Source: Oxytricha trifallax
Taxonomy: Eukaryota; Ciliophora; Spirotrichea; Sporadotrichida; Oxytrichidae
Assembly: GCA_000711775.1 (NCBI GenBank)
Contig: ARYC01001194.1
Location: 1-64,000 of the forward strand
Length of the DNA: 64,000 nt
Reading direction: 5' to 3'
Shown one piece after another: positions 1-11,735 of the stretch. The position numbers were made by a program, and so were the translations under genes. A model generated the notes under the pieces. It saw nothing but the letters and a program-made list of their open reading frames with translations. It had not been told where the DNA came from and searched no databases. The number at the start of each line of letters is the position of its first letter. Within the stretch, counting starts at the first letter, position 1.

Positions 1-115
1 GACGTCAACAAGCTCTGGGCTTTCAGCGTGAAGCAGTGGTGCAGCACCATCAAGCATGGATTTGTGTGAAGTTGAGCTGGAAGATGATGAGTTAGGGTGT
101 AAGAGCTTTTGAAGT
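1..115 (-). CDS. Edge of an unidentified minus-strand gene
   Basis: One minus-strand frame stays open from about 115 to the window edge and reads as a serine-rich stretch followed by LHAESPELVDV, with codon choice like the coding regions elsewhere. A TGA closes the frame just upstream, so the piece would be an internal exon or MDS, not a start. No domain is visible. It could be a chance open frame, because only about 36 codons are seen. Confidence 0.3.
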
Positions 116-242
116 CAACAATACATACTGAAACAGCAGTTCAAATCGTTTAATTGCTTGATTAAAAGCCCCTTATTGCATATCACACTTTTAAGTTTTA
201 ATTTTAACTAATCAAACCAAAAATCCAAAAACCTCTCTCATT

Positions 243-2579
243 TTCGCTCATTCAAATCGGAATTTTGGCTCCTCTTCCACTAAAGGAATCGAATTTGGTG
301 CTCAAACAGTCGAGCAGGACTTGAAAGTTGGTGAGCTGGGGGTTTTAAAACATGGAGAATACGATGGGTCTCAAATTTGACGAAACACTCATCAAGCAAC
401 GAGTTATTGACCATTTATGGTGATTCCACTCTCGATTACGAAAATTTAGGCATAGATGTCTATGATTCCAATCATTTTAAAAGTTGGACAGTAATAATGA
501 CTATTGGGAACTAAACTAGTAAATCAGATGAAAAAGTCGAAGATCCTGCTTTAAAATCAGTAATTCTTGATAAAAATCGTTCAAATATCACATTCACTAT
601 AAGTGCTCGAATACAAACGAAATGTAAAGTTGGTTAAAATTAATTAATTATAATTAAATCTTGATTTATTTTTACAATTTCCTATTTTTATCTATTTTGG
701 CAATAGTTATTTTTTATGAATGAATTTATGTTTTTTTCTCACTTTAATTATATCATTTATTATAAACAAATTATTTAATCTTGTTCGATTCGTTGAGTGA
801 ACTAAATTTTTTCTAGAAATCAGAGATATTGAAAACATGCTAGAAAATGGATACACAATGCAAGTAAATCAAGTTGAACTAGAAAAATAAAAAGAAAGAG
901 ATTTATTGTATAAATTAGAGGAGCAAGCTCTAAAATAGCAACCATAATTAAAGAAAAAGCTAACTATTATAAAAGCTGAGTAGAAATCTAAGAGAATGCG
1001 AGATATCAGAGAATAATAGGACAAGCAATTATAAAATTCGTGTTAACCTTATAATATTTATTTAAATAAAAGCTGCAAGAGATCCTTAATCTAACATTAA
1101 CAGGTGAGGTAAATATAGACTTAAAGAATTCTGAGTAAAATAATAATTTGCAGAATTAACATATTAAAATAAGTGATGAAGTAAAAGAAATTAAAATGTT
1201 CAAGAGTGACTCAGATTCATTTCGGTCTGAGCTATCATAAGATATAAATTTATTGAAAAAATAAAGCAATTAATTAGTTTTTATTATACCATGATTTAGG
1301 TTGATTAGAATTCTTCAGTTCAAAGACCTTCTACTGTCTTGAATTAGTCAGTATTCTCATAAATTCGTAGACCAATTAAAACGAGTCATTTAAATTTATA
1401 TTATTTTTCATCAGTAACGAAATAAATCCAACAATTTCGCAATGAGATACCAAAGTTTCATGGAAGTCTCTCAAACTTAAAATAACAACCTTGAAAATTA
1501 TAGCTAATCTATACACGAAGAAAATTAAGTTCAACCAAGACAAAAATCAATTAAAAACTAAAGATAAAGATATAGTGTTGGATTTCAATCAACTCAAATG
1601 AACTCCCAATTTGACAATTCTTAACAAAGTAATATTCATTAAAATTTAATTTAATCTATAGTCCATAACGATAATTCTTCAGCTGTAAATTCAAGAAGCT
1701 GGAATAGAAGACATAATATTGGGAAAAATAACACAATGGATTCTTCGTAATTATCTTAAAGTTTGACTTAAATAAGAGGATCTAGAAATTAAACAGCTGC
1801 TTAAACCCTAAATCTTAACACTGCTCCTTCTTAATTTAATAGAAGACCTCAAACATAAAGCTCTGTAAAATATACAGCAAATAGTAAGAAATTAATCAAT
1901 AAAATAATCTATAAAATTTAGGTCAACTTAGAAATCCAAAAGTAAATCTATTTCAGACTACAGACAACTCAATTATGTCACTTTTAGACACATGCTCGGT
2001 TTAGTCAACTTATTATCAAAAGAATTTTGGGAATAAATTAGGATTCTCGAAACATAGACAATCCTAGACTCTTGACGATATTCAAGTTAAGGATATTATT
2101 GATAAGTAAGTAAAATTTAAAGCTCTTGAATCCTATTATATCATTTAAAAGAAAATTGAATAAATTAATAGATCAATTGCTAATTAATTTTCCAATTTTA
2201 GTTGCAAAAGGTTAAGCTTGGAAAGTATAGAATACGAGAAAGCTATTGAACATTTTTAAGGTTTAGCTATCGAAAAACCTCAAGATCGAGTTGAGTAAGA
2301 GAATATCGATTTTATTTTTATTTAATTTAATCTAATTTATTACTTAGTTTGAAGCAAGTGATAGAAATCAACAGATTAGACAATAAATCAAATTTAGAGA
2401 CATTTCTGAATAAACAAAATTTAAATGAGATGCGAGATGATATTAAAGTTAATTAGACTATGGTATGTCAAATTTTAAGAAACAGGAAACTTTGGAAACC
2501 TGACTAACTTAAGATTTCAAGATAGCTAAGAAAGAAATTTCAGTTTTTATTAAGAAGTGAAAACTAAACTGTTTAATGA
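243..2579 (+). CDS. Q/N-rich coiled-coil protein, unrecognised
   Basis: No family is recognised. Coding-like pieces: about 243-392 (with GIEFGAQTVEQDLKVGELG), about 385-625 (with TIYGDSTLDYENLGIDVYD), then 829-2579 with many in-frame TAA/TAG glutamines. The 829-1050 piece is charged and helical (ENMLENGYTMQVNQVELEKQ), typical of coiled coil; 1480-1930 is Q/N/S-rich and disordered; the end (KLWKPDQLKISRQLRKKF) is basic and stops at TGA 2577-2579. AT-rich gaps at about 640-828, 1270-1300 (a small GT-AG intron) and 2310-2345 separate the pieces. The 5' pieces change frame near 392 without an obvious intron, so an unrecognised IES or a sequence error is possible there. The start codon is not fixed, and joining the first two pieces to the rest is inference. 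Confidence 0.5.
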
Positions 2580-2810
2580 TCTCTAATTTATTACTTTGAA
2601 AAAAAAACTATGAAAATTAAGAATTTGATAATAGATGGAATAAATTACGAATATGAATGTTCTTCCGAAAATATCGTTATTAATTATAGAAGTATCTTTT
2701 TAAGTGGTTTTAAAATATTTCGTCAGAGAATGAAATAAGTCATTTTATATGAGTGTTATTTTTTAAATATTTAGTAAGTTCTTTACAAAGTTCTAACTTT
2801 AATATCTATT

Positions 2811-5800
2811 TCAAATGACTGGGAAGACATAAAATATGTAGAGAAGACCGCCAATTACTCCAAATGTACCAGCTACTGCTCCAACTGTTTACATAGCAAT
2901 AATATAATAATTATACATAATAATTTTGAGTAAAATGATAATTAAAAAATAGCGGAGGCATAGTCCATTTCGTAAGTGTAGGAAGTACCGCTTCCATCAA
3001 TTGTGTCTGTGTAGGGTTATAAAGTGGTGCTTGGCAACGAACCTGAAGCCATGACTGCAGTAGAGTTTATTTACATTAATTCTCATAAATTTTGATTAAT
3101 TTATTCAATTAATAGAGTAGATATTAGGGGATAGACCAACTCTGCCATTCTTGTCGTCATGGATTGTGTAGTACTCTCTCAAAAACACATCGCCAAAGAG
3201 GAAGTATGAATCGTCAAAAAATTGAGCGAAACCTATCAGACACTCGTCATTTGCAGTATAAGTATCGCTAAGTTTAATATATTATGATTTGTTAATAGTT
3301 TGAATGGAAACTTAAAAAGAGAACTAATAGGTTGTACATAAGACTTTTTTCAATATTTCTAATAAAACAAAGAGAACTAAATGTTAATTTATAGTTCCAA
3401 AATGTAATGCTTAGGGGTGATTTCGAACCAGTAACCATCCATGTAAAAGTAAACTGATTCATACTTTGTCTCGTCGCATGTGCCTGTGAAAAGCTAGTCT
3501 GTAGTGTAATATTTGGCTTCTGAGTGACCAAGAATGACAAGTTTAAGCAAAGTGGCGAAATATTCTATGTTATTAATTTACAAAATTGATTTAATGCTTA
3601 CTAGGAGGGATATAGAGGAGTGATGTGCCAGTATCAAAATGCTATTGGTTAATCAAAATAAATATTAAATTTAAGTATCAAGAATAGATTTTATTGAATC
3701 AAATTTGTAAGCTGAAGTTGTAGTACCATCACTTGGATGCACGTTTTATGTGGAGTATCTCATTCCAGTAACTGCATTAATTTCATAATTACTGTCAAAC
3801 TTTATGAAAGAAGAAATTGACTATATATAATTTAAATCAATAACAGGGGCTGTAAACCAGAAATCTCCTGCTGGTTATGAAATCCACTTGAGGTTACCAG
3901 AGTCTCTCATGTTTGAAGTTGAATAGCCGCCAATTTCTAAAATTGATTGTTGAGACTTATCTGTCAACATAAATGAGAAAATGTTGTCAGTTATAAGAAA
4001 CTAGTATTTTAAAATTAAAAATTATACTGCTTTATTTTACTGTTCCTGATGAAACTAGAGAAGCCATAAGTTTTGGGCCATTTGAGAAATCTGATTCTGT
4101 GGCTCCAGATCTGGACATTCTTTCAAAATTTTACATAATTATTTCTAAATATATATTTATTATATATAATTCTGGGGGTTACTTGTCACACCACTACACT
4201 TTTAATAAATCAATTTCTTTTTAATAAAAAGTCATGGGAGTTAATTAAATTTTGGTTTTAAATATCTAATAAAGTATTAAAAATAATATTTAGAAACCAT
4301 TAAGATGAGAAAATTAAAAAAATATATACATTTATTATGTAATTTACGTAACTTTTACAGGAAATTTATCAATAATGACAGTGATTTTTTGGCATAAATA
4401 ATAAAGATATAAACCATTTTCAATTGATAGGCTCAGATATGTTTTTTAGGATGATATTTGGTTATTCATTAAAATATACAATTATATTTATTAGATAGAT
4501 TAAATTCATTTAACCTAATTTTATTCTCATTATAAAGCATATTCGAGTCAATCAATTCAAAATCATTCTATATTTCTATTAATAATGCAAAAAAAATCAC
4601 TGCCTTTTTTATAAAAATCTATGTAAAAGCAATAAAATTATAAGAAAAAAATATTTTTTTTACTTTAATTTTTTAATTCTTATTATATACTATATTTTAA
4701 TTGCTTTGTTCGTGATTTTCAACCCAAATTTAGCAAATTATATGACTATTTTTATAAAAATAAAAACTTTAATTAAAAAAAGTGTGATGGAGAGACAAGT
4801 CCCACTCTTAATTCCAACAAGTCCATCATCTCCATTCTATTTAATTTTTAAAATTATGATAATAACTTACAAATCCTCCATCTTAGTATGTATATAAAAA
4901 TGGTATAATACTAAATATATATATAAAAGCAAATTCAGTAAATTAAAAACGAGTATAAACAAAATTAATTGAACTACTATAGTTCAATCGTGCTTGTACT
5001 TTTTAAATTAGTTCATTTTAAGTGACTTTCTTGTTCTGAAACACCACCTTAAGCCAACCGATCCTTGTGATCGGTACTAATTGAGTCCAACTTATTAGTT
5101 AAAAGTTTGATCACTAATCGTTAAAACTTAAAATGTTTTAATTCGCCTGATTAAATTTATGAATAATCATAGTTTTATTAAAAATTCAACTAATATAATG
5201 GAGGATGACCTCCCAAACTGATCACCAAAACAGGTGTTTCAATTAGAGATGTGGCTGAGCTTCCAGCATCAAGTTCTAAAGACAATTGAATTCTGACATG
5301 ATGATACTGATTGACTCAATGAGCACCGATCTCAAGGATTGGTCAGCTAGAGATGATGATATTGAACAAGGAAATCAACATAAAAATTAGCTTATTAAGA
5401 CCTATAGTAATTCAATTAGTTTTGTTTTTACTCGTTCTTAAATCACTCATTTTGCTTTATATAAATTAATATGTTGCTTGAAAGAATCTAAAGTTTGTTG
5501 CTTTGATAGTACTCCCACTGTCAAGATTAATTTTAGTATGTTTAAGAATATTATTTGATATATTGCTTAAATTATACTTAATTTTAAAATTTACAAAAGA
5601 GCAAATGTATCTCTGCCTTAGAACCCATTAACAGCTCCGGACCCGTACTATTTTTAAACAAAATAAATAAATGTTAATGTATTTATAATTCCAAGTCAAA
5701 GACATTTTGAAAAAATAGAAGAGGGGAGGGACTTTATAGTAATTTAAAAATTATGTTCTATGAATTTAACTTAAATTAATATTCTTTTCTTGTTTTTGAG

Positions 5801-6990
5801 AAAATATAAAATTTAAATAAAGTAGTCTAGAGAAAATTTAAAAATTTGAATTTTTTAATTGAATTCTTTAAATTTAAATAAATAAAGTATTTATTCTTAT
5901 TAAATCTATTAATAAATAAATAAATACAATTTACAATTAAAGAAAGATTACCTAATAGATTTAGCTTACAGTTAATGAATAGGTAGTGCTTGAGTAGAGT
6001 GCATATGAACTGCTTTAAGTAGAATAATACTTTCCTGCGTTGCATGACGTACAAGAACTATCCATGATCACAGCCCACTATATAAAAGTGTCATTGTTAG
6101 TATGCTGTAATTTTATAAAGATAATTTCAGACAACATAATAAACGGTTACACAATAAAAGTTTATCATGTGACTTACAGCAGAGCCAGTATCGTATGCGA
6201 GAGTGAATTTTTATTTATTAGAGCCAACATACACGTCTCCAAAATATGAATACTCATTGTTGTTAATAAGATTTAAATAAGAGACTATATAAAAGTTTAT
6301 TTTTTTAAAGTTCTTTTTCATAAATAAATAGATTTAAAGTGTAGTCTATTGCTTAAAGTCTCTTGTTTAACTTATTTTTTGCAATCACATCATCTAAAGT
6401 TAAGGGAATAAGTATCTCAAATAATTAAGTTTAAAATTATACAATTAATGCTAAATATCGATATCAATTAATAAGATAAGAAAAGCAGTGAAGATTAAGA
6501 TTATCATGCTAAATTTGGCATTATTATGATTTATAAATAAAAATGTTATTGTACTTATGATTTACATAAATTGTACTATTATTCATTTAGAAATTAACTT
6601 ACTTGTTGAATTTCTTGAGATAATATCCTCTAGTTATTCGTTCAACTTGGCTTTCATGGCCTGTTTTTCAGCTTCAGATGCATTATATTAAACATTAATC
6701 CTAAAAATATGAAATCTAATGTTCCAAATTGTCTCTCTCTCTCTGTTTTTATTTAGAATGCAAATTAAAAGCTTTTTAAATATTTTCATTATTTAAATGC
6801 ATCTGAAGTTTCTTTGAGGAACTTTTCTCCTTTTATGACAGTCTCTCTGAGCTGTTTTTTCATCTGAGCCATTTCTGGGGATATTTATTTCTTGTAGATT
6901 GGGACTCTGTACATAGTATTTCCATTTGAAGAGGTTAGTTTTTCGTGTCCGTGAAAGTCCAAATTGCATTAGGACAACCCGAACAGCAAT
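2811..6990 (-). CDS. Pepsin-like aspartic protease, membrane-anchored
   Basis: Secretory-pathway aspartic endopeptidase (A1 family). Read on the minus strand from about 6990: hydrophobic LLFGLS, then a charged pro-region, then FGDVYVGSNKQKFTLAYDTG with the first catalytic DTGS near 6190. Next come DSSCTSCNAGKYYST (near 6040), the flap-like YGSGAVNGFQGRDTFAL (near 5650), then after a long insertion the second lobe: ILEIGGYS (near 3930), a GDVFLREYYTIHD segment (near 3190) and YSTAVMASGSL. A final hydrophobic run (GAVAGTFGVIGGLLYIFYVF, about 2830-2890) suggests a C-terminal membrane anchor. Stop TGA 2811-2813. Repeats ATGCAT (6678-6683 / 6797-6802) and TAGAGT (3061-3066 / 3113-3118) flank two insertions whose removal, keeping one copy, restores the frame. 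The start codon is not identified. That both lobes form one gene is inference from order and spacing. Confidence 0.72.
4140..5465. other. Long germline insertion splitting the protease gene
   Basis: About 1.3 kb lies between the N-terminal lobe (ending near 5470 with ATNFRFFQAT) and the C-terminal lobe (starting near 4130 with SRSGATESDF) of the same-strand protease gene. No conserved coding sequence is seen in it. Its distal part is the foldback element at 4919-5463; the rest is AT-rich. The best reading is one large IES containing a MITE. The exact pointer was not found. Confidence 0.5.
4919..5463. mobile_element. Foldback MITE, TATWTAAAGC-type, copy A
   Basis: Terminal inverted repeats of about 60 bp: the left end reads TATATAAAAGCAAATTCAG and the right end is its imperfect reverse complement (CTCATTTTGCTTTATATA). 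The interior holds further inverted matches (GATCGGTACTAATTGAGTC against GACTCAATGAGCACCGATC). The same terminal word and interior blocks (ATGGAGG..CCTC, GAGATGTG) recur in the element at 19252-20060, so these are two members of one non-autonomous family. No transposase is present. Confidence 0.7.
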
Positions 6991-6999
6991 CAAAATTTA

Positions 7000-7690
7000 A
7001 GAAATATATTAATATCTCACATTTTTGAATAAAATATTTTCAATAATATTGTTAATCTTAAAATTTATTTCCAGATTTATTTGCTTATTAGAGTTTTTAA
7101 TAGGTAACTTCTTATTTTAATAAATAATAGATTCGTAATTAATTTATTTTGTGATTATTTTTTTTATAAAATAAGAGACTTAATTTGATTGTTTTATTAA
7201 AATAAGAGTTTAAATTTTAACTAATTTTTTTTAAAACAAATATTAATTGGAGAGTATTAAATAATAAATTTAATCAGAAAATCAGTCAAATTGTTTTAAA
7301 TTAATATTATTCTTTTCTAAATTAAAAAATAGAATTATAAAAATTGTATTAAGAATAATATTTGATTATTTTGAATGCAAGATAAGTAGCGTATTTCAAC
7401 ATATTATATTAATTAATTCTAATTCTAATCTATTATATTCATTTGTATTATATTTATAGATCTTTACATTAAAAATTCAGTAAACTTAATTACTTATACC
7501 GATATTATCTATCTTTTTTATTATAAATAATCATACGCTAAATAGTTGAAATTGCCCTTTTAGTGATAAATCAAAATGATTTCTCTTAATGAAATAAATT
7601 AGTATAAAATATCATTGATTTTGCTGTCATTTTTCAATTCTTAAAAATATTTCAAGAGTTATTATTTCTACACTTCTTTATGAAATAATT
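7000..7690. other. AT-rich spacer between two protease genes
   Basis: Very AT-rich, with no coding-like frame longer than a few dozen codons on either strand and no repeat that I can pair elsewhere. I see nothing specific here beyond short A/T runs. Confidence 0.5.
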
Positions 7691-7692
7691 GA

Positions 7693-9687
7693 TCACTCCT
7701 AAAATAGCTATTATTACTATGATTTTTTAATTTAATTTTAAAGCAAATTTATTAAGTTTTAATTAAAATAATAATAAGATAAAAGAAAAGTATTGAGCTT
7801 ATTTTTTATGATATCCCAAATGATGCCCATCCAGTAAAAGAAAGTCTCATTAAATATAGTCAAACTTTATGTGTTGTCATTATCAAATTCGATGTCAGCC
7901 ACTTTTGAGTAGAGCTAGGGTGTCAAGCCTATTTTGTTCTGAGACATGTCGAAAATTGCATAGTAATTTCTCAGGAAAACGTTTCCTAAAATATAATTTT
8001 CATCTGAGTTTATTTGGATGCCTAGTGCGCAAATATCTGGGTTTTATTAGATCTACAATATTGAATTAATGATCTATTGGTTTATTGAAGGCTTGATGAT
8101 AACAAAATAATTCAAAAATTTGTTTGACTTACATTCACAATATAGGTTTCTGGTGAGATTTCTAGCCATAGATTATCAATAAGCAAAGAAATTGGTAAGA
8201 ATTAAGTTGTATCGCATGATACTAAAAACAGGCCTTAGAAATGTGAGAAGATCTGCCCTCTAAGTATTTTCGAAATTAAAGTCACACCAATTGCTAAAAA
8301 ATTGTAAATTTATTTAGAAAAGTTTACATCTAGGCACATATAGGAAAGATGAGCCAGTATCAAAGATTCCTGGGTAGGTTTCATGAGTAAAGGTTGAGTC
8401 CTTGAAATTTGAATAGGTCCCTGAAGTTCCTAGCTTAAAACCGTTGATGTTTGCTATCCAGAAGAAACTAGGCTCGGTAGACAGCCACATCAAATTCTTA
8501 GGATTTCTCATGTTAGCTACTGAATAAGCTCAATTTTACATTTAACTATTAAATAGATTACTAATTTTATAATAAAATAAGTAATAAGCTCCAATTTCAA
8601 CATAACTTTAATCCTGTTCATTAGCAATATTAAATGAGAACACATTGTTATCTATTCTACCCTGTTATAAAGTTTTATTTAAAAATAAATTACAGCATCA
8701 TATAGTTGTTTTATATATAGTGGTCCAGTTTTGTAACTGTCAGTTTAGTAGTCTCTGCACATTCCTAACATTCCGTCAGAGTTTTCTCCCTAAAATTCTT
8801 AGTCAAAATTATTAAATAACTTACGATTCCCTATTGATCGATTACTAAGAACCACAAGAAATTTGGGATGCCAAGTTGCATGTTTGGGTCAAGGTACACA
8901 TCATCAGTAGAATTGTAACCTAAGATACCTGCTTTACCATAGAAATGATAGCTTGCCCTATTAGTTGTCTGCTTGTAAGATTTAGAGCTAAAGCTATTTA
9001 TAATCAAATTTATTAATATGATAATTTACAACTAGTTTACCAATATTATAATTCTTTCCAGCACATGTTTTGCAACCAGTTGACTCGACCACAAGCCACT
9101 TTATTGTAAATTAAATAATTAATAAATCATTACATCTGAGGTTGTATCAAAGACCACATTCATTTACTATGAATTAGATCCCATGAATATAGGTCCATAG
9201 TAATTGAAGTTATAGACATTTTGTAAACCAATTTGAGGAGCTAATTCAAGCTTTGGTTTCCCTTAAAATTATATCGTATCAGTTTCTTATTCATCAAGAT
9301 TTTATTGTTGTTATAACTTTTACTTATGTTTTAGTTTTCTTATGTAATCATTCCATAATTATTATTCACCTGTTTGAGTGTTCAGTAAACTATCATAAGC
9401 ACCTAAATGTATAAAATTTAGATTGAGAACTCAAAAACAATAAATCAATTTACTTTGTAACAAAGTTTTATCAAATGTATCGTGAAGGTCCTAAGCGACT
9501 GGTATACTTTTATAAGGTTGATCGGTTTATTTCATATTCAGCTTTATTTTCTAGGTTTCACTATAGAATAAAAGTAAGTTATGTCGTTTTTATTGATAAA
9601 ATAGCAAATAAATTACATCAGATTTGCAAAGGCAGCTATTGAGAGAAGCGAAATAAAATATCCCAAATTTTTCATTTTCAGTACCAT
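7693..9687 (-). CDS. Pepsin-like aspartic protease with DTTS motif
   Basis: A second A1-family aspartic protease, probably secreted. Minus-strand start ATG 9685-9687 (a second in-frame ATG at 9673-9675) opens a signal peptide, KMKNLGYFISLLSIAAFA. The first catalytic segment, near 9130, reads VVFDTTSDWLVVESTGCKTC across a GT-AG intron: the aspartate is kept but the usual glycine of DTG is threonine. The second catalytic segment near 8340-8400 is canonical, GIFDTGSSFLYVP, preceded by NLMWLSTEPSFFWIANING. The end (NYILGNVFLRNYYAIFDMS, QNKIGLTP) is the standard A1 C-terminus. The frame continues past the usual family end to TGA 7693-7695, so either there is a C-terminal extension or an unrecognised intron ends it sooner. 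Several short AT-rich insertions interrupt the gene. It sits on the same strand as the preceding protease and is probably an old tandem paralogue. Confidence 0.78.
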
Positions 9688-9888
9688 TAGAATAATATAT
9701 AACTTATTAGATTATATGTCAAAATCCTTTAATTATTACTCAATCAAAATTAAATTTATTATTTTAACCTAATCTATTCTAATACTAAAAATGAAACTTG
9801 ATACTTTTTTTCATTTATAAATCGTTCAACAATTATTTTTGCGATAAAGTTAGAAAACAATAAATCAATATATTATAATCATAATTTA

Positions 9889-11617
9889 GGTAATTCTATG
9901 TGGTGCTTGATAAACAATTCCAGGATGTCTGATGTCACTTCAAACCTAATTACTTCCCAATTCTTTGTCATATACATTCTTCTTCTTGAGGATTTCCTTG
10001 ATAAAATAGGGTAACCGTCATTTTAATCATAGAAGTCTCCACTCATAGTGCCTATCATTATTCCCTCATACTAATCTTGCAAAATTATAACTGCTTGATA
10101 ATATAGAAAATTAAACTGATCATCTAAAGATAAAATGGTAAATTAATTGTAATTTTAATCTGCTAACTCTTTGAATGAAGATTTCTAAGATGCCATTCTT
10201 TCACAGAGCTTAGCATAATTGGGGTTAGCAAAAACTGTCATATTTCTGTCTTTATCTGATTTTAAATCATGTTCGTTACAAAATTCTTTAACTGCTTTTT
10301 GTCTAAAATCTTTTGGCAGTTTGTCCAGATTCTTATAATTTTACTGTTCAAAAACTCAAAAGTTATAAAGTATAATAATACCTAGGAGAACTCTATAAAA
10401 ATTTTAATGAATTAATTCTTCACAGAAATCTAGATACTAGAATATGATATCAAATTTGAATCATAAACGTTCTGGGCTAGATTTTGGAAGTCTGATAAAT
10501 TATGTATTAAATTGAAGTGACACAGGCATAAGTATTAAGGAACTAGCATTGGTAAATCTCCTCTATAGTAAACTTATGAAATCAATATATTAAATCCATG
10601 AATAGCCAATGTTCTAATCAAAAACTTAGATTATAATAATTACAAGTTTACTTGTCAAGAGCATCTTTTGGATTGAGCCACTTTGCATTAGTAAATTCTC
10701 CCTTATTAATATCAACTTTCTTAACGCTTTCATCGGCCTTAGCAAAATAGATGTAAAACTAATTGTCTATCCCAGGTATCATTTACACTCCACTAGCCAC
10801 TCTTCTATACCCATAAACCTAATTGAGGTCGGGGATGATTCGCTTGTCTTTACAAAATTCCAGGAAATTCGATTTGTATTTCTTTATATACTCTTCTCTT
10901 AAGCCTTGGTAGAGTTCTGGAGTCTCTCCATCAAGTGTCTTTACTATGAGCATGTTTATCTCTTCAAAAGTCTCTCTTATAGCATAATTTAGAAATTTTA
11001 AGCAGTTATTTAAGTTTTTATATAAGAAAATTAGTAAATTATCAAAATTACTAGCACAAATCCTTGCGTTGAAATCATAAAATCCTCTCTGCATGACCTT
11101 AAACATCTCGGGGTATTGCTGCTCCCAATTGTCAAATAAATCTTATTCCTCAACTTTCCCTCCTGAAAAAGCGTAAAATCCTCCCCACACTATGTTAGGA
11201 CTGCGTTTCATAATCAATAGCTTATAATCGAAACCATCGTTCTATTCTTTTGACTCATTTTTCAACAGAGGCCTTATGATAATTATAGAGCCTGCATGAA
11301 CACGGCTTAGTAGTTAAGAGTATTATCAAATCAGTTCAATATTATAATATCACTGTTTAATTCTAAATCTAACAATTATATAAAATAAGTCCCGTAAGAG
11401 AAAGAGCTGGTACGGCAGTCATTAAGATTAAAATCCAAAAAGCTTTCATGCTCTCCAATCCACTTCACTCCCAAATTTATATGCTTATTACACAAAGTTT
11501 CCAAGAGAATGTCACCACAAAGCTCATTAAGATCTGTTTCATATAAAAATTAAGTAAATATGATGAATGAACACGGCTTTTAAAATATTTATCTAAGTTT
11601 TTACCAACTGTAGTCAT
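9889..11617 (-). CDS. Nudix hydrolase, NUDT19-like
   Basis: Likely a CoA/nucleoside-diphosphate hydrolase of the NUDT19 group (peroxisomal or mitochondrial in animals). ATG 11615-11617 opens TTVGKNLDKYFKSRV. Keeping one copy of a 13-bp repeat (11296-11308 / 11567-11579) continues it into AGSIIIIRPLLK, then the beta-strand region MKRSPNIVWGGFYAFSGG. The Nudix helix reads CAIRETFEEINML once an insertion flanked by TAGCA (10980-10984 / 11052-11056) is removed, giving the REXXEE core. Later: YGYRRVASG, FYIYFAKADE and FTNAKWLNPKDAL match the WLTP-type region of the family, and IMIGTMSGDFYD sits near the C-terminus. Stop TGA 9889-9891. The family is well supported; the substrate is not predictable. 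Confidence 0.8.
11309..11566 (-). other. Coding-like segment inside a NUDT19 IES
   Basis: Between the two copies of the 13-bp pointer lies an open minus-strand stretch of about 60 codons (about 11330-11550) containing NELCGDILLETLC, KWIGEHESFLDFNLND and CRTSSFSYGTY. Codon use is that of coding DNA, yet no corresponding block is expected in the NUDT19 protein, which reads continuously when the segment is removed. It may be an embedded MDS of another gene or a duplicated piece. It is unrecognised. Confidence 0.45.
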
Positions 11618-11735
11618 TTTGTTTATTTATTATAAATAGCTTAATGTGAATTAAGAATTAATAAAATCATCAGTACTTTAAGTATAGCGTCATTATTTTT
11701 GATTTATATCTTTACTAAATTAATTGTCAAATCAT

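Noticed and set aside
6725-6750. CT microsatellite near 6735
   Set aside because: Only about five to seven units inside an IES; too short to be worth a feature.
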